A DNA stretch of 13,733 nucleotides from UBA668 sp046076025. GTDB taxonomy: Bacteria; Actinomycetota; Acidimicrobiia; Acidimicrobiales; Ilumatobacteraceae. Positions 13,702 to 13,733 of the stretch are shown one piece after another. The stretch lies in contig JBJTRF010000097.1 of assembly GCA_046076025.1 (NCBI GenBank), positions 1 to 13,733 of the forward strand. The letters are read 5' to 3'. The notes beneath the pieces are model-generated. The model had not been told where the DNA came from. It ran no database searches and saw only the letters and a program-made list of their open reading frames with translations. Position 1 is the first letter of the stretch; each line of letters opens with the position of its first letter. The translations under genes and the position numbers were made by a program.

Positions 13702-13733
13702 AGTAACGCACTGCTCTCGAAGGTGTGGAGTTG

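Noticed and set aside
1..13733. CRISPR array, tRNA, rRNA or riboswitch
   Set aside because: I see no regularly spaced direct repeats, no tRNA cloverleaf pattern with a TTCGA-type arm in an intergenic gap, and no recognisable riboswitch core.

Overview
The window is high-GC DNA with dense genes, GTG starts, short spacers and several actinobacterial family types: a fused CysN-CysC, a DinB-TPR protein, a DUF1801-MORN protein, and a Thr/Pro-rich linker after a membrane anchor. It is most likely an actinobacterial chromosome. The linker style recalls Acidimicrobiia, but that is inference and I cannot place it more precisely.

Layout, left to right. Bases 2-73 hold a short piece that reads like the GHE region of a zinc alcohol dehydrogenase and then loses homology. 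Bases 89-2904 (minus) are cysD-cysNC, the sulfate activation operon, with overlapping stop and start codons and a hairpin after the last stop. Divergent from it, 2977-5866 (plus) holds a membrane-anchored phosphodiester glycosidase-like protein, a small three-helix membrane protein and an alkylsulfatase-like metallo-beta-lactamase fold hydrolase. Bases 5871-11564 are a mixed stretch of single enzymes and small proteins: DUF1801-MORN, SDR oxidoreductase, DUF1905, DinB-TPR, tandem GNAT, YCII, a two-helix membrane protein and an isochorismatase-like hydrolase.

The right end (11601-13701) is accessory and rearranged. A complete 1334-bp IS3-family element (11837-13170, orfA/orfB, DD(35)E, 25/30-matching terminal repeats) sits next to a 272-bp near-perfect palindrome (13171-13442: 107-bp arms, two mismatches, 58-nt loop). 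This pair is flanked head to head by two different 3' fragments of YbaK/EbsC-type aminoacyl-tRNA deacylase genes. Both fragments begin at the same conserved GV(L/P)PF motif. Removing the IS on paper rejoins an open reading frame on the minus strand, so the IS appears to have landed a few codons before the end of an unknown gene whose tail forms the palindrome arms. The order 'unknown-gene tail, then ybaK fragment' occurs on both sides of the loop, so the region looks like the scar of an inverted rearrangement.

Functionally, the left half joins sulfate activation (ATP sulfurylase plus APS kinase) with a possible sulfate-ester hydrolase on the opposite strand. The middle genes do not form an obvious pathway. 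The right end is the part most worth a second look.
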